Assembly (NCBI GenBank): GCA_009779515.1
Contig: WREE01000038.1
Coordinates: forward strand, 1 to 14,284
DNA: 14,284 nucleotides
Source: Symbiobacteriaceae bacterium
GTDB lineage: Bacteria; Bacillota; JAAYKD01; WRDA01
Direction: 5' to 3'
Of the stretch, positions 1 to 7,576 are shown piece after piece. The translations under genes and the position numbers were made by a program. The number at the start of each line of letters is the position of its first letter. Position 1 is the first letter of the stretch. Below the pieces are notes generated by a model. That model had not been told where the DNA came from, made no database searches, and saw only the letters and a program-made list of their open reading frames with translations.

Positions 1-1228
1 CCATGACAATGTCGCCCTTGAGGCAAATTTCCCCCTCCCCTAATTCGTCCGGGGCGTGTATCATAACTTCCAATGAAGGCAAGGGTTGCCCCACACTCCC
101 TACCTGAAAATGGTTATTCCGGTTCACGGAAATAACCGGAGAGCATTCGGTGGTTCCATACCCTTCTCTTAAGTCAATGCCAAATGAGTGGTATTTAGCT
201 ACCAGTGAAGGATCCAGAGCAGCCCCCCCGCTGATGATAAGATCCAAATCTCCCCCAAAGGATTCTAAAACTTGCCGGAAGATAACCTTACGTAAATCTA
301 CCCCTAAACCAACCAGGGCGTCGCTGTGAGCGACAACTTGTTGCAACCAGGCTTCACGCCCAGCTTTGCGCATGGTTTGCCATACCCGCTTGTGGAGAGC
401 TTGCACCAAAGCCGGGACTAAAAAGAGAAAGCGCGGCTTGAAGAGGCGCAAATCGTCAGCTAAATCTTTAAGGGTTTTATTAATAGCCACCGTGGCACCA
501 CTGTGTAGAGAACAGAGCACGCTGGTGGTAAAGGTAAAAGAGTGATGTAACGGCAACACCAGTAAGGTGCTGTGTAGTAGCTGTACTGCCATTATAGAAA
601 TACGAGCATCGCTGGAGAGGTTTAAATGACTAAGCATCACCCCTTTGGCTACCCCAGTCGTGCCTGAGGTAAAGAGAAGAGCAGCTAAAGCGGTATCGTC
701 TAAATCAACCTGGTCGAAGTTGGTGTCGCCTGCTGCACGCAGCTGATGACCATGGGCTAGCAACTCCCGTAAGGAGCCGCCTGGACCTACCAGGAAGGTG
801 TGTTGCAGATGGGGCAGCTGAGCGGACATGGACGCCAGCATGGAGCTGTAACGCTGGGAATGGACGACCACCTGGCAATCGCTGCGCTGCAGTAGGTAAC
901 CTACTTCGGTAGCGCTAAGGTCTCGGTCTAAGGGGACAATAATATTGTTGCTGTTGGTAGCGGCGAAGTAGGTGATAATCCAATCGTAGCTGTTGTCCCC
1001 CACCACGGCAATTTTAGCTCGCTGTAACCCCAGCTCTAAAAAGGCTGAGCCCAAAGCTGCCACATCCTGGGCAAACTGCTGAAAGCTGATATCGGTTATT
1101 TCTGCAGTTCCTTCATCTTGAAAACGAAAAGCGTTCTTCTCTTGATACTTCTCTGCCCATAAAGCCACAAACTGACGCAAGTTGGTTCCTGGATCTACCT
1201 GGTACAAGGGATACGGCGCATTGGACAT
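1..1228 (-). CDS. Long-chain fatty acid-CoA ligase (AMP-forming), 3' end missing
   Basis: Partial gene: the reading frame is open from the ATG at 1228 to the left edge (409 codons), so the C-terminal part of the adenylation domain is outside the window. The enzyme activates a carboxylic acid, probably a long-chain fatty acid, with ATP and passes it to CoA through an acyl-adenylate. The translation shows the AMP-binding P-loop TSGTTGVAKG from about residue 187 and the adenylate-forming motif EGYGTTECSP at about 356-365, followed by a glycine-rich VGSVGQPLP stretch. Spacing and style match the FadD/COG1022 type rather than acetyl-CoA synthetase, but the exact substrate is inferred. The start is set by AAGGAGG seven bases upstream. 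It lies 79 bases downstream of yvcK, and a sigma-H-like promoter fills that gap, so it is probably a separate stationary-phase transcription unit. Confidence 0.85.
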   Translation of the reverse strand, partial: MSNAPYPLYQVDPGTNLRQFVALWAEKYQEKNAFRFQDEGTAEITDISFQQFAQDVAALGSAFLELGLQRAKIAVVGDNSYDWIITYFAATNSNNIIVPLDRDLSATEVGYLLQRSDCQVVVHSQRYSSMLASMSAQLPHLQHTFLVGPGGSLRELLAHGHQLRAAGDTNFDQVDLDDTALAALLFTSGTTGVAKGVMLSHLNLSSDARISIMAVQLLHSTLLVLPLHHSFTFTTSVLCSLHSGATVAINKTLKDLADDLRLFKPRFLFLVPALVQALHKRVWQTMRKAGREAWLQQVVAHSDALVGLGVDLRKVIFRQVLESFGGDLDLIISGGAALDPSLVAKYHSFGIDLREGYGTTECSPVISVNRNNHFQVGSVGQPLPSLEVMIHAPDELGEGEICLKGDIVM

Positions 1229-1235
1229 ATTATTT

Positions 1236-1242
1236 CCTCCTT
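1236..1242 (-). promoter_or_regulatory. Ribosome binding site of the acyl-CoA ligase gene
   Basis: AAGGAGG on the minus strand, seven bases before the ATG at 1228. It decides the start of a gene whose other end lies outside the window. Confidence 0.8.
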
Positions 1243-1276
1243 AAAAAAGGGTATTTTACTGGCTTCGCCGTTAATA

Positions 1277-1302
1277 TTTCGACATATGGCTTGTTAAATC
1301 CT
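1277..1302 (-). promoter_or_regulatory. Sigma-H-like promoter for the acyl-CoA ligase gene, overlapping a Spo0A-box match
   Basis: On the minus strand AGGATTT (1296-1302) is followed after 12 bases by GTCGAAA (1277-1283). The Bacillus sigma-H consensus is AGGAWWW, 11-12 bases, RNNGAAT; only the last base differs. The site also contains TGTCGAA (1278-1284), identical to the core Spo0A box. It begins six bases after the yvcK stop codon and would start a transcript about 40 bases before the ligase ATG. No sigma-A promoter is visible here. The role is inferred from sequence alone. Confidence 0.5.
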
Positions 1303-1307
1303 TTGCT

Positions 1308-2381
1308 TTAACCCTTTTGCATGGCCTGGAGCTGGCGCACCAGAGCACGTCGCCGGCGCAAGGTGTAGCGTTCCCTGGCGATAATATCCAGCAGAGCTTG
1401 AGCTAGAGCTACCGAGTCGTGGCGAACCACCGTCCCGGGAGCAATGAGGTTGGCTGTTACTAAGTGGATACCAAAATCGGTCAAACGTTCTCGGTCTACG
1501 ACCACAGGTGCGCCGCCTTCAACGGCATAAAGCTCGCGGCTCTCCTTAGAAACTTCCCCCTCGTTGACCAGCATGTACTCCACCAGGCGGGGTTGGCTGT
1601 GTTCCAGTAGGGCCTGTAAATGGTCGGCAGCGCTGTGTTCGGTTGTTTCACCAGGTTGGGTCATAATGTTACAGACATAAATAGCCGTAGCTGGACTCCT
1701 TTGAATCTCTTGCACCATCCCCTGCATTTGCAAGTTAGGAATTATACTGGTATATAAGCTCCCGGGACCGAGGATAATAGCATCGGCTTCGGCAATAGCC
1801 TGCCTGGCTTCAGGTAGAGCTTCGGGAGCCGGGGGATCGAGACGTAAGCGATGGATCCGCCTGGGAGTGCGTCCGATTAGCGATTCGCCCCGGAGTACAG
1901 TCCCATCATCATACTCCGCCACTAAAGTCACCTGTTGTAATGTCGCTGGTAATACTTGCCCTCGCACAGCTAAAACTCGGCTGCAAGCTTGCACTGCCTG
2001 TAAAAAGTCCCCTGCCATAACCTCTGTTAAGGCAGCTAAAAACAGGTTGCCAAAGTTATGCCCGGCTAACCCCTCCCCCTGAGGGAAGCGGTAATCGAAA
2101 AGCTGGGTGAGAAGACTTTCCGCATCGGATAAAGCCACTAAGCAGTTACGTATATCTCCAGGGGGAAGAACACCCAAATCCTGACGTAAGCGCCCGGAAG
2201 AACCCCCATCATCTCCCACGGTAACAATAGCCGTAAGGTTACTGCTGTAGTTTTTCAAACCTCGCAGCAGCATGGCCAGCCCGGTACCTCCTCCAATAAC
2301 CACAATGCGGGGACCGAACTTCTCGCCGTGTCCAGAGGAGATGCTAAGTGCCGCTAGAAGCCTTTCCCATAGCTCCATCAT
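1308..2381 (-). CDS. yvcK: YvcK/CofD-like gluconeogenesis factor
   Basis: 357 residues, close to Bacillus YvcK (about 317) with a short extra N-terminus and no membrane segment. The family shares the fold of the F420-synthesis enzyme CofD. In Bacillus, YvcK binds UDP-sugars and is needed for growth and wall synthesis on gluconeogenic carbon sources. Seen here: the glycine-rich nucleotide loop VVIGGGTGLAMLLRGLK at residues 27-43, VGDDGGSSGRLR at about 56-67, PPGDIRNCL, GHNFGNLFL, and LGPGSLYTSIIPNL in the second half. Two adjacent ATG codons open the frame, with GGGGAGGG upstream. The usual neighbours rapZ (yvcJ) and whiA (yvcL) are absent; here it lies alone between an acyl-CoA ligase and a diguanylate cyclase. 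A possible 33-codon ORF ends 19 bases upstream and could couple its translation. Confidence 0.93.
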   Translation of the reverse strand: MMELWERLLAALSISSGHGEKFGPRIVVIGGGTGLAMLLRGLKNYSSNLTAIVTVGDDGGSSGRLRQDLGVLPPGDIRNCLVALSDAESLLTQLFDYRFPQGEGLAGHNFGNLFLAALTEVMAGDFLQAVQACSRVLAVRGQVLPATLQQVTLVAEYDDGTVLRGESLIGRTPRRIHRLRLDPPAPEALPEARQAIAEADAIILGPGSLYTSIIPNLQMQGMVQEIQRSPATAIYVCNIMTQPGETTEHSAADHLQALLEHSQPRLVEYMLVNEGEVSKESRELYAVEGGAPVVVDRERLTDFGIHLVTANLIAPGTVVRHDSVALAQALLDIIARERYTLRRRRALVRQLQAMQKG

Positions 2382-2400
2382 TGGTTGCCCTCCCCACGCT

Positions 2401-2502
2401 TTACCCCGTCCCAGTTCCTTGGTTCTGCCCAGATACTGCCTCGGAGATAGCCCAGAATATCTCAGACTGTAGAAAAACCGGTTTCATGTTCTTGGTTTCC
2501 AA
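2401..2502 (-). CDS. Possible 33-residue leader ORF upstream of yvcK
   Basis: I do not recognise this peptide. A TTG codon (2500-2502) sits six bases after a strong SD, GGGAGGTG (2509-2516), and opens a 33-codon frame ending in TAA at 2401-2403, 19 bases before the yvcK ATG. The peptide begins METKNMKPVFLQSEIF and ends in a Gly/Thr/Gln-rich tail; it has no signal peptide or known motif. TTG starts are used by other genes in this window, which supports it. Against it, the middle of the frame is occupied by a 23-bp element repeated downstream of hutD, so the frame could be fortuitous within a leader RNA. If real, it would be cotranscribed with yvcK. Confidence 0.3.
   Translation of the reverse strand: METKNMKPVFLQSEIFWAISEAVSGQNQGTGTG
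2444..2463. repeat. Small hairpin in the yvcK leader
   Basis: GAGATA (2444-2449) and TATCTC (2458-2463) form a six-bp inverted repeat with an eight-base loop. It directly adjoins the 23-bp repeated element, as the much longer hairpin does at the other copy near 11906. It is too weak and lacks the T-run of a terminator. Confidence 0.35.
2460..2482 (-). repeat. Copy 1 of a 23-bp dispersed element
   Basis: These 23 bases are the exact reverse complement of 11889-11911. Read on the minus strand the core is CCGGTTTTTCTACAG followed by TCTGAGA. Both copies lead into an inverted repeat that begins with CTGAGA. A perfect match of this length is not expected by chance in 14 kb. The function is unknown; a repeated terminator or REP-like element is the simplest reading. 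Confidence 0.7.
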
Positions 2503-2532
2503 CTAAACCACCTCCCTAGGCTTGGAGCACGA

Positions 2533-2573
2533 AAGGCTGTCTCGGAGAGAGGAACCTCCCTCCTGACAGCCTT
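2533..2573. terminator. Hairpin between the diguanylate cyclase gene and yvcK
   Basis: AAGGCTGTC (2533-2541) pairs perfectly with GACAGCCTT (2565-2573), and the inner bases extend the stem (GGAG and GAG against CTC and CTCC with one mismatch). It lies 30 bases after the diguanylate cyclase stop codon. The following minus-strand bases carry only three T's, so the terminator may be weak. The outer arms match those of the rpsO-pnp hairpin (AGGCTGTC...GACAGCCT). Confidence 0.55.
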
Positions 2574-2603
2574 GGTGTATGGGTTGGTTGTATGGTCGCT
2601 GGC

Positions 2604-3593
2604 TTACAGCAAATTTTCGCGAATCCGTTGGAAGTCGGAGCTATCACCCAGGAATTGGCGCACCCGGTTCTTGCCGGCATGTTTGGCTTCGTAGAGCGCC
2701 ACATCAGCACCACAAACAAACTCTTCCATAGCCATTTGGGAACCAAAGGTGGAATCGTAACGCTGGGGCATAAGAGCATTAACCCCAATACTGATAGTAA
2801 TGTGAGTAGCGGTACCATCGCTGTGAGGGATGACTTCCCTGGCTACATGCTCCCGGACTTGCTCGGCTACAGCCACAGTTCCTTCGGCATCGGTGTTGGG
2901 AAGTAAAATGACAAACTCTTCGCCACCCCAACGTGCCACAAAGTCTGCAGGACGCTTTAAAGACTGTTCCAGCACACGAGAGATGGTGCGTAACAGCACA
3001 TCACCCTGGGTATGACCGTAGGTATCGTTATATTGCTTAAAGTCGTCTAAATCCATCATGAGAATGCCTATGCAGGTGCGCTCACGAATCGCCCGCTCCC
3101 ATTCTTTCTTCAATTGGGCATCGAAGCTACGTCGGTTTGGTATATCGGTCAGAGCGTCGATCATCCCCATCCGTTCGATGGTGCGGATGTAAGCCTGAGT
3201 TTGCATTTGGTTTAAAACTCGAGCTCGAACAATGGCCTGATTAAATGGCTTAGCCATATAATCGACGGCACCTAGAGCTAAAGCACACTCTTCATCGGCA
3301 ATGTTGGTTTCTTCGGTGATCATGATCACGGTGATCCCTCGGGTAAGGTCGGATTCTTTAAGAATAGTTAAGACCTCGAACCCCTTGTTGTCGGGGAGCT
3401 TAACATCCAGCAGAATCAAGTCGGGGAGAACTTCCTCGGCAGTTTTAACGCCCTCTTCTCCGTTGGCTGCCAAAACAACTGGATAAGTAGGTTCCAGGAT
3501 AGCTGTAAGTACCTCCACACTGGAGAGATTATCACTCACGAGAAGGATTTTGGCTTTCACATCAGCTTCCACTCTGTCATCCCCCATTAGCAT
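2604..3593 (-). CDS. Response regulator with GGDEF domain (diguanylate cyclase)
   Basis: An N-terminal receiver domain (about residues 10-125) is joined through a short helix to a GGDEF domain (about 140-320), the PleD/WspR type of layout. Its product would be cyclic di-GMP made from two GTP. In the receiver, the phospho-acceptor is Asp63 (LLDVKLP) and the conserved Lys is Lys115 (MAKPF); the usual acidic pair is Ser-Asp instead of Asp-Asp. The cyclase motif GGEEF (223-227) is intact, and RPAD (214-217), exactly five residues before it, is a good inhibitory I-site. No sensor or kinase gene is near. The start is uncertain: TTG 3599, ATG 3593, ATG 3587 or GTG 3572; the GTG has the better SD (GGGGGA, seven bases away), and I give the ATG at 3593 provisionally. 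It is probably a single-gene unit. Confidence 0.88.
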   Translation of the reverse strand: MLMGDDRVEADVKAKILLVSDNLSSVEVLTAILEPTYPVVLAANGEEGVKTAEEVLPDLILLDVKLPDNKGFEVLTILKESDLTRGITVIMITEETNIADEECALALGAVDYMAKPFNQAIVRARVLNQMQTQAYIRTIERMGMIDALTDIPNRRSFDAQLKKEWERAIRERTCIGILMMDLDDFKQYNDTYGHTQGDVLLRTISRVLEQSLKRPADFVARWGGEEFVILLPNTDAEGTVAVAEQVREHVAREVIPHSDGTATHITISIGVNALMPQRYDSTFGSQMAMEEFVCGADVALYEAKHAGKNRVRQFLGDSSDFQRIRENLL

Positions 3594-3623
3594 GTGCAAC
3601 TTCGTATGCGTATTGTATTTATA

Positions 3624-3648
3624 TTTCCCAGTCTCTGGGGAAAATCCT
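3624..3648 (-). promoter_or_regulatory. Weak sigma-H-like site upstream of the diguanylate cyclase gene
   Basis: AGGATTT (3642-3648) and, 11 bases on, TGGGAAA (3624-3630). The -35-like half fits sigma-H, but the -10-like half has two mismatches. It also overlaps an inverted repeat, TTTCCC...GGGAAA, that could be the end of the RNase J transcript. Listed only because three better sites of the same kind exist in the window. Confidence 0.25.
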
Positions 3649-3683
3649 TCGTCAGAGATCCCCTTATTTCAAATTCCAAGTTT

Positions 3684-5381
3684 TTAACGATTATGAGACC
3701 GGATTTCCATCACAGTAACTAAAACCACTGGGCGGCGATGAGTCCGTTCGTAAATGGTTTTGCTAATTATATCACGAGAGCTATTTTTTAAGGTAGTCCA
3801 ATCGTACTTGCCTGCCGCACTCATTTCTTGGGCAAGCTGCTTGACTTTTTCTTGCAACTCAGCGAAAAGATCGGTGGCCTCTTTTTGGTACACAAAACCT
3901 TGATTCCATAATTGAGGTTCCCCTAGGAGGCGCCCGTTTTCACGATGGACGGTAATCACAGCCACCAGCAACCCTTCCTCAGAAAGCTGCTGCCGATCTC
4001 GCAAGACGACCCCCCCACTGTCGCTGGTGCCGAATCCTTCCAGCAACAAGTTTCCCGCGGGGACAACACCTTTGATCGCTCCTTGACCTTGAGCAAAGGT
4101 GATGAGTTTACCGTTAGCCGGCAGATGAATCTGCTCCTCTCGCCACCCCAACTCCCGAGCCAACTCTTTATGCTGCACCAATTGTCGTGTCTCTCCGTGC
4201 ATAGGGACAAAATTTTGGGGTCGGGTTAAGGTTAAAACTAACTTTAATTCGTCTCGGGCTGCGTGAGAGCTGTAGACCCCATCGGACTTTATTTCTACCA
4301 CCCGGGCTACCCCTTGTTTATAGAGACTGTTGATAACTTCCTGCTCCAATTTTTCACTGCCAGGAATACGAGCGCCGGTGATGATCACGGTATCACCGCG
4401 TTGCACCAGGTTACGCCCATAGCCTACCCCCAACAGAGGAGCCAAATAATGCTCACCTGCGGGAGTGGAGGTAATGACTAACTGCCTGGGGCGTATCCCC
4501 GGCTCACCTCGGCGTTTGCTATTTGGGGTTTGAGGCGGAAGCTGCAGGGCGCCGGCTTGAACAGCTACCGCCATCATCTGTTGCACATCTGGAGAGACTA
4601 TTTGCAACTGCAGCTTTTGTTCGGCTGCCAGCCAGAGCAGTTGTTGTAAACGCAGTAAATCGTACCCGCTCAGATGGACGACTATGCGCTCCCCTGCTTC
4701 TTTAAGAGCCTGTTCCAATCTTTTCCCCATACTGCTCTCGGAAAGGGTACTCCCGGCTAACTCCGCATTGGTGGAATCCGCCAGGAGACAGAGAACCCCT
4801 TCCTGCCCTAATTGTCCCAGGCGAGCTAAATCTATAGGGGTTCCTACTACCGGGGTATAATCTACCTTAAAGTCACCGGTATAAACTACCCAACCTTGAG
4901 GGGTAGCCACAGCTACCCCACAACACTGGGGGAGGTCATGATTAACTGCCAGCATTTCACAGGAGATACCGGCTACGCTAAAACGCTCCCCGGGGGCAAC
5001 GGTATGAAAAACCGGAGGTTTCGCCTGGGTGTAGCCGGATAAATAATGTCTGACCACGGCTACGGTGAGAGGCGAACCGTAAATAGGAACTGATATCTTG
5101 TCCAGCAGGTAGGGTAAGGCACCAAAATGGTCTAAATGGGCATGGCTGAGGATAATCCCCTTCAGCTTACTCTTATTCGCCAAGAGGTAGCTGACATCCG
5201 GGATAACCATGTCTACCCCCAGCATTTCATTTTCGGGAAAAGCAGATCCGGCATCCAGTAGCAGCCAACTATTATCTAGAGCCAGGAGCCACATGTTTTT
5301 ACCGAGTTCGTTCATTCCCCCCAAGGGAACCAGACTCACTTGTCCCGGGGAGATGGCAGACCGGCGTTTCTTCGGAGACAA
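3684..5381 (-). CDS. rnj: Ribonuclease J family enzyme
   Basis: 565 residues, the normal RNase J length. RNase J is a metallo-beta-lactamase/beta-CASP nuclease with 5'-3' exonuclease and endonuclease activity in mRNA turnover and rRNA maturation. Seen: the zinc-binding SHAHLDHFGALPYLL at 79-93 (HxHxDH, His80 first), a second metal histidine in VNHDLPQCCG, TGDFKVDYTP with its metal Asp, LLADSTNAE, the beta-CASP histidines in SSHAARDEL and VPMHGETR, and the C-terminal domain. The last motifs differ from the commoner SGHASQEEL and NHSIPDS, so this is a divergent branch, possibly RnjB-like. The start is TTG, only 12 bases after the pnp stop, and its SD (AAGGGGTGAGG) overlaps that stop, so translation is probably coupled to pnp. 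No internal promoter is visible. Confidence 0.92.
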   Translation of the reverse strand: MSPKKRRSAISPGQVSLVPLGGMNELGKNMWLLALDNSWLLLDAGSAFPENEMLGVDMVIPDVSYLLANKSKLKGIILSHAHLDHFGALPYLLDKISVPIYGSPLTVAVVRHYLSGYTQAKPPVFHTVAPGERFSVAGISCEMLAVNHDLPQCCGVAVATPQGWVVYTGDFKVDYTPVVGTPIDLARLGQLGQEGVLCLLADSTNAELAGSTLSESSMGKRLEQALKEAGERIVVHLSGYDLLRLQQLLWLAAEQKLQLQIVSPDVQQMMAVAVQAGALQLPPQTPNSKRRGEPGIRPRQLVITSTPAGEHYLAPLLGVGYGRNLVQRGDTVIITGARIPGSEKLEQEVINSLYKQGVARVVEIKSDGVYSSHAARDELKLVLTLTRPQNFVPMHGETRQLVQHKELARELGWREEQIHLPANGKLITFAQGQGAIKGVVPAGNLLLEGFGTSDSGGVVLRDRQQLSEEGLLVAVITVHRENGRLLGEPQLWNQGFVYQKEATDLFAELQEKVKQLAQEMSAAGKYDWTTLKNSSRDIISKTIYERTHRRPVVLVTVMEIRSHNR

Positions 5382-5393
5382 CTACCTCACCCC

Positions 5394-7484
5394 TTATTTT
5401 TGGGGTGGAGGGTTGTTGAGTAGCACTTCCTTACGGGAAAGATTGATGCGACCCATTTTATCGATTTCAGTTACCTTCACCAAAATTTCATCGCCTACAT
5501 TGACAATATCTTCGGTGCGAGCAACCCTGTCGATATCCAGTTGCGATATATGGACTAACCCTTCCTTGCTGGGGGCTATCTCGACAAAAGCTCCATATTT
5601 TTCTACTCGGGTAACCTTACCCATGTAGACTGCGCCCACTTCCACATCACGCACAATAGCTTCCACCATCCGCAAAGCTTTTTCTCCCCACTGGGCATCC
5701 ACAGCAGCGATAAAAACTCTACCGTCCTGCTCGATATCAATTTTGGTTCCGGTCTCCGCTTGAATCTTCTGAATAACTTTGCCGCCAGGACCAATTACTT
5801 CGCGGATTTTATCCACATCAATAACCAAAGTTAGAATTCGTGGAGCATAAGGAGAAAGATCCCCGCGAGCTTCTGCCAAAACGGCATTCATTTTACCCAG
5901 GATATAGAGCCTACCTTCCCGCGCCTGCTCTAAGGCTTGTTGCAAGATAGCCAGCTCTAAGCCTGCCACTTTGATATCCATTTGGATGGCGTTAATGCCT
6001 TTAGCGGTGCCAGCCACCTTAAAGTCCATATCACCTTCATGGTCTTCAATACCTTGGATATCGCTCAAAATAGCGACTTTGGAACCATCGGTAATCAGAC
6101 CCATAGCAATGCCGGCGACAGGGGCACGAATGGGTACACCGGCGTCCATCAAAGCCAGGGAGGAACCACAGACCGAGGCCATGGAACTGGAACCGTTAGA
6201 TTCCAGCACTTCGGAGACCAGACGGATGGTGTAAGGAAACTCTTCCTCCGAAGGGAGCATCGCCTCCAAAGCCCGTTCCGCTAAGGCACCGTGTCCGATG
6301 TCGCGGCGACTAGGCCCGCGGAGAGGACGAGCTTCGCCTACGGAAAAGGGAGGAAAATTGTAGTGATGCATATAGCGCTTCGATTCCTCGTCGGTGAGAC
6401 CATCTAGTTGCTGCATATCTCCCATGGTACCTAAAGTAGCCACCGTGAGAACTTGGGTCTGTCCTCGGGTAAACAAACCGCTGCCATGGGTGCGGGGAAG
6501 GACACCAACTTCCACAGCCACCGGACGTATTTCTTTGGCTTGACGACCGTCGGGTCGGACTCCTTCCAGGATCTGCTGCCGCACCAAGACGGTGAAGATA
6601 CTATCCATCACCTTGTTGATATCTTTATCCTGTTCGGGAAACTGCAGCAGCATTTCGCTTAATATCCGACTACGCACTTGGGCAATAGCTTCGGCACGCT
6701 GCACTTTATCTGGGTTTTGCACGGCTTGAGCTAGAGCTTCGGCAGCAGCACTCCCCACGGCTTGTTCCAGTTCGGGAGCCGGCAGATACAAGGTGACTTC
6801 CTCTTTTTCTTTACCTGCCAGCTGCTGCAACTCTTGTTGCAAAGCCACGATCCGCTTAATCTCCTGGTGTCCAAAGGCTAAGCCTCCTAAGACAACCTCC
6901 TCCGGGAGCTCAACGGCACCTGCTTCTACCATATTGATAGCATGTTCCGTTCCTGCTACCACTAAATGCAGATCGCTCCGTTCCAGCTCTTCAGGCATAG
7001 GGTTTAAAACATATTTACCGTCCACATAGCCTACGAGAACAGCAGCTACCGGTCCTTGAAAGGGAATGGGCGAAACAGTAAGTGCAGCTGAAGCGGCAAT
7101 AAGTCCTAAAATATCGGGAGCGTTTCCTTGTTCCACGCAGAGAACCGTAATGACAATATGAACATCGTTACGAAACCCTTCAGGGAACAAAGGACGCAGG
7201 GAGCGGTCTGTGATCCGCCCGGAGAGAATAGCCTTGTCACTGGCACGACCTTCTCGACGAGCCCAGGAACCAGGAATCTTGCCGACAGCGTATAGCTTTT
7301 CTTCGTAATCTACCGTAAGAGGGAAGAAGTCGATCCCCATTCTGGGCTCCTTTGAGGCAGTAGCTGTCGCTAAAACTCTACTGTCTCCATAACTGATAAG
7401 AACAGCACCTCCTGACTGCTTCGCCAGGCGCCCTGTTTCCAGAACCAGCTTGCGTCCAGCCAGTTCCATCTCTACAGTGTGCAT
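5394..7484 (-). CDS. pnp: Polyribonucleotide nucleotidyltransferase (PNPase)
   Basis: Phosphorolytic 3'-5' exoribonuclease that degrades RNA to nucleoside diphosphates and acts as a ring-shaped trimer in the cytoplasm. At 696 residues it is full length. Domains in order: first RNase PH fold (about 1-220), helical linker (about 230-300), second RNase PH fold (about 310-540), KH domain with GPGGK at about 565, and S1 domain from about 620 (GKVTRVEKYGAFVEI). Catalytic signatures are intact, including SRRDIGHGALAERAL, SNGSSSMASVCG, and DFKVAG with the QMDIK aspartate. The ATG follows AAGGAGG by seven bases. It lies downstream of rpsO across a perfect hairpin and upstream of an overlapping-SD RNase J gene, so the two main mRNA exonucleases share a transcript. 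The leader also has a second, stronger SD not followed by a long ORF. Confidence 0.98.
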   Translation of the reverse strand: MHTVEMELAGRKLVLETGRLAKQSGGAVLISYGDSRVLATATASKEPRMGIDFFPLTVDYEEKLYAVGKIPGSWARREGRASDKAILSGRITDRSLRPLFPEGFRNDVHIVITVLCVEQGNAPDILGLIAASAALTVSPIPFQGPVAAVLVGYVDGKYVLNPMPEELERSDLHLVVAGTEHAINMVEAGAVELPEEVVLGGLAFGHQEIKRIVALQQELQQLAGKEKEEVTLYLPAPELEQAVGSAAAEALAQAVQNPDKVQRAEAIAQVRSRILSEMLLQFPEQDKDINKVMDSIFTVLVRQQILEGVRPDGRQAKEIRPVAVEVGVLPRTHGSGLFTRGQTQVLTVATLGTMGDMQQLDGLTDEESKRYMHHYNFPPFSVGEARPLRGPSRRDIGHGALAERALEAMLPSEEEFPYTIRLVSEVLESNGSSSMASVCGSSLALMDAGVPIRAPVAGIAMGLITDGSKVAILSDIQGIEDHEGDMDFKVAGTAKGINAIQMDIKVAGLELAILQQALEQAREGRLYILGKMNAVLAEARGDLSPYAPRILTLVIDVDKIREVIGPGGKVIQKIQAETGTKIDIEQDGRVFIAAVDAQWGEKALRMVEAIVRDVEVGAVYMGKVTRVEKYGAFVEIAPSKEGLVHISQLDIDRVARTEDIVNVGDEILVKVTEIDKMGRINLSRKEVLLNNPPPQK

Positions 7485-7506
7485 GTTTAAGCCTCCTTAA
7501 GCTTTT

Positions 7507-7545
7507 TTATTTATGTCGCTTTATTTTTCCATATAAAGATACCAA
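7507..7545 (-). other. Possible 12-codon leader ORF or decoy SD in the pnp leader
   Basis: The pnp leader contains AAGGAGG at 7549-7555, about 60 bases before the real pnp SD. A TTG three bases later opens a 12-codon frame (MVSLYGKIKRHK) that ends at 7507-7509. The spacing is short for initiation, so this may be a ribosome-binding decoy or stabiliser rather than a translated peptide. Confidence 0.25.
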
Positions 7546-7576
7546 TTACCTCCTTTTTAACCCTGTATATATAAAT

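Noticed and set aside
2592..2906. Plus-strand ORF of 104 codons opposite the diguanylate cyclase
   Set aside because: It is antisense to a well-supported gene, has no SD, and shows no family motif.
3600..3683. c-di-GMP riboswitch between RNase J and the diguanylate cyclase
   Set aside because: The stems seen do not show the conserved GEMM core; only short inverted repeats are present.
5209..5628. Plus-strand ORF of 139 codons opposite RNase J and PNPase
   Set aside because: It spans the junction of two certain genes on the other strand and has low-complexity Ser/Thr-rich content typical of a shadow frame.
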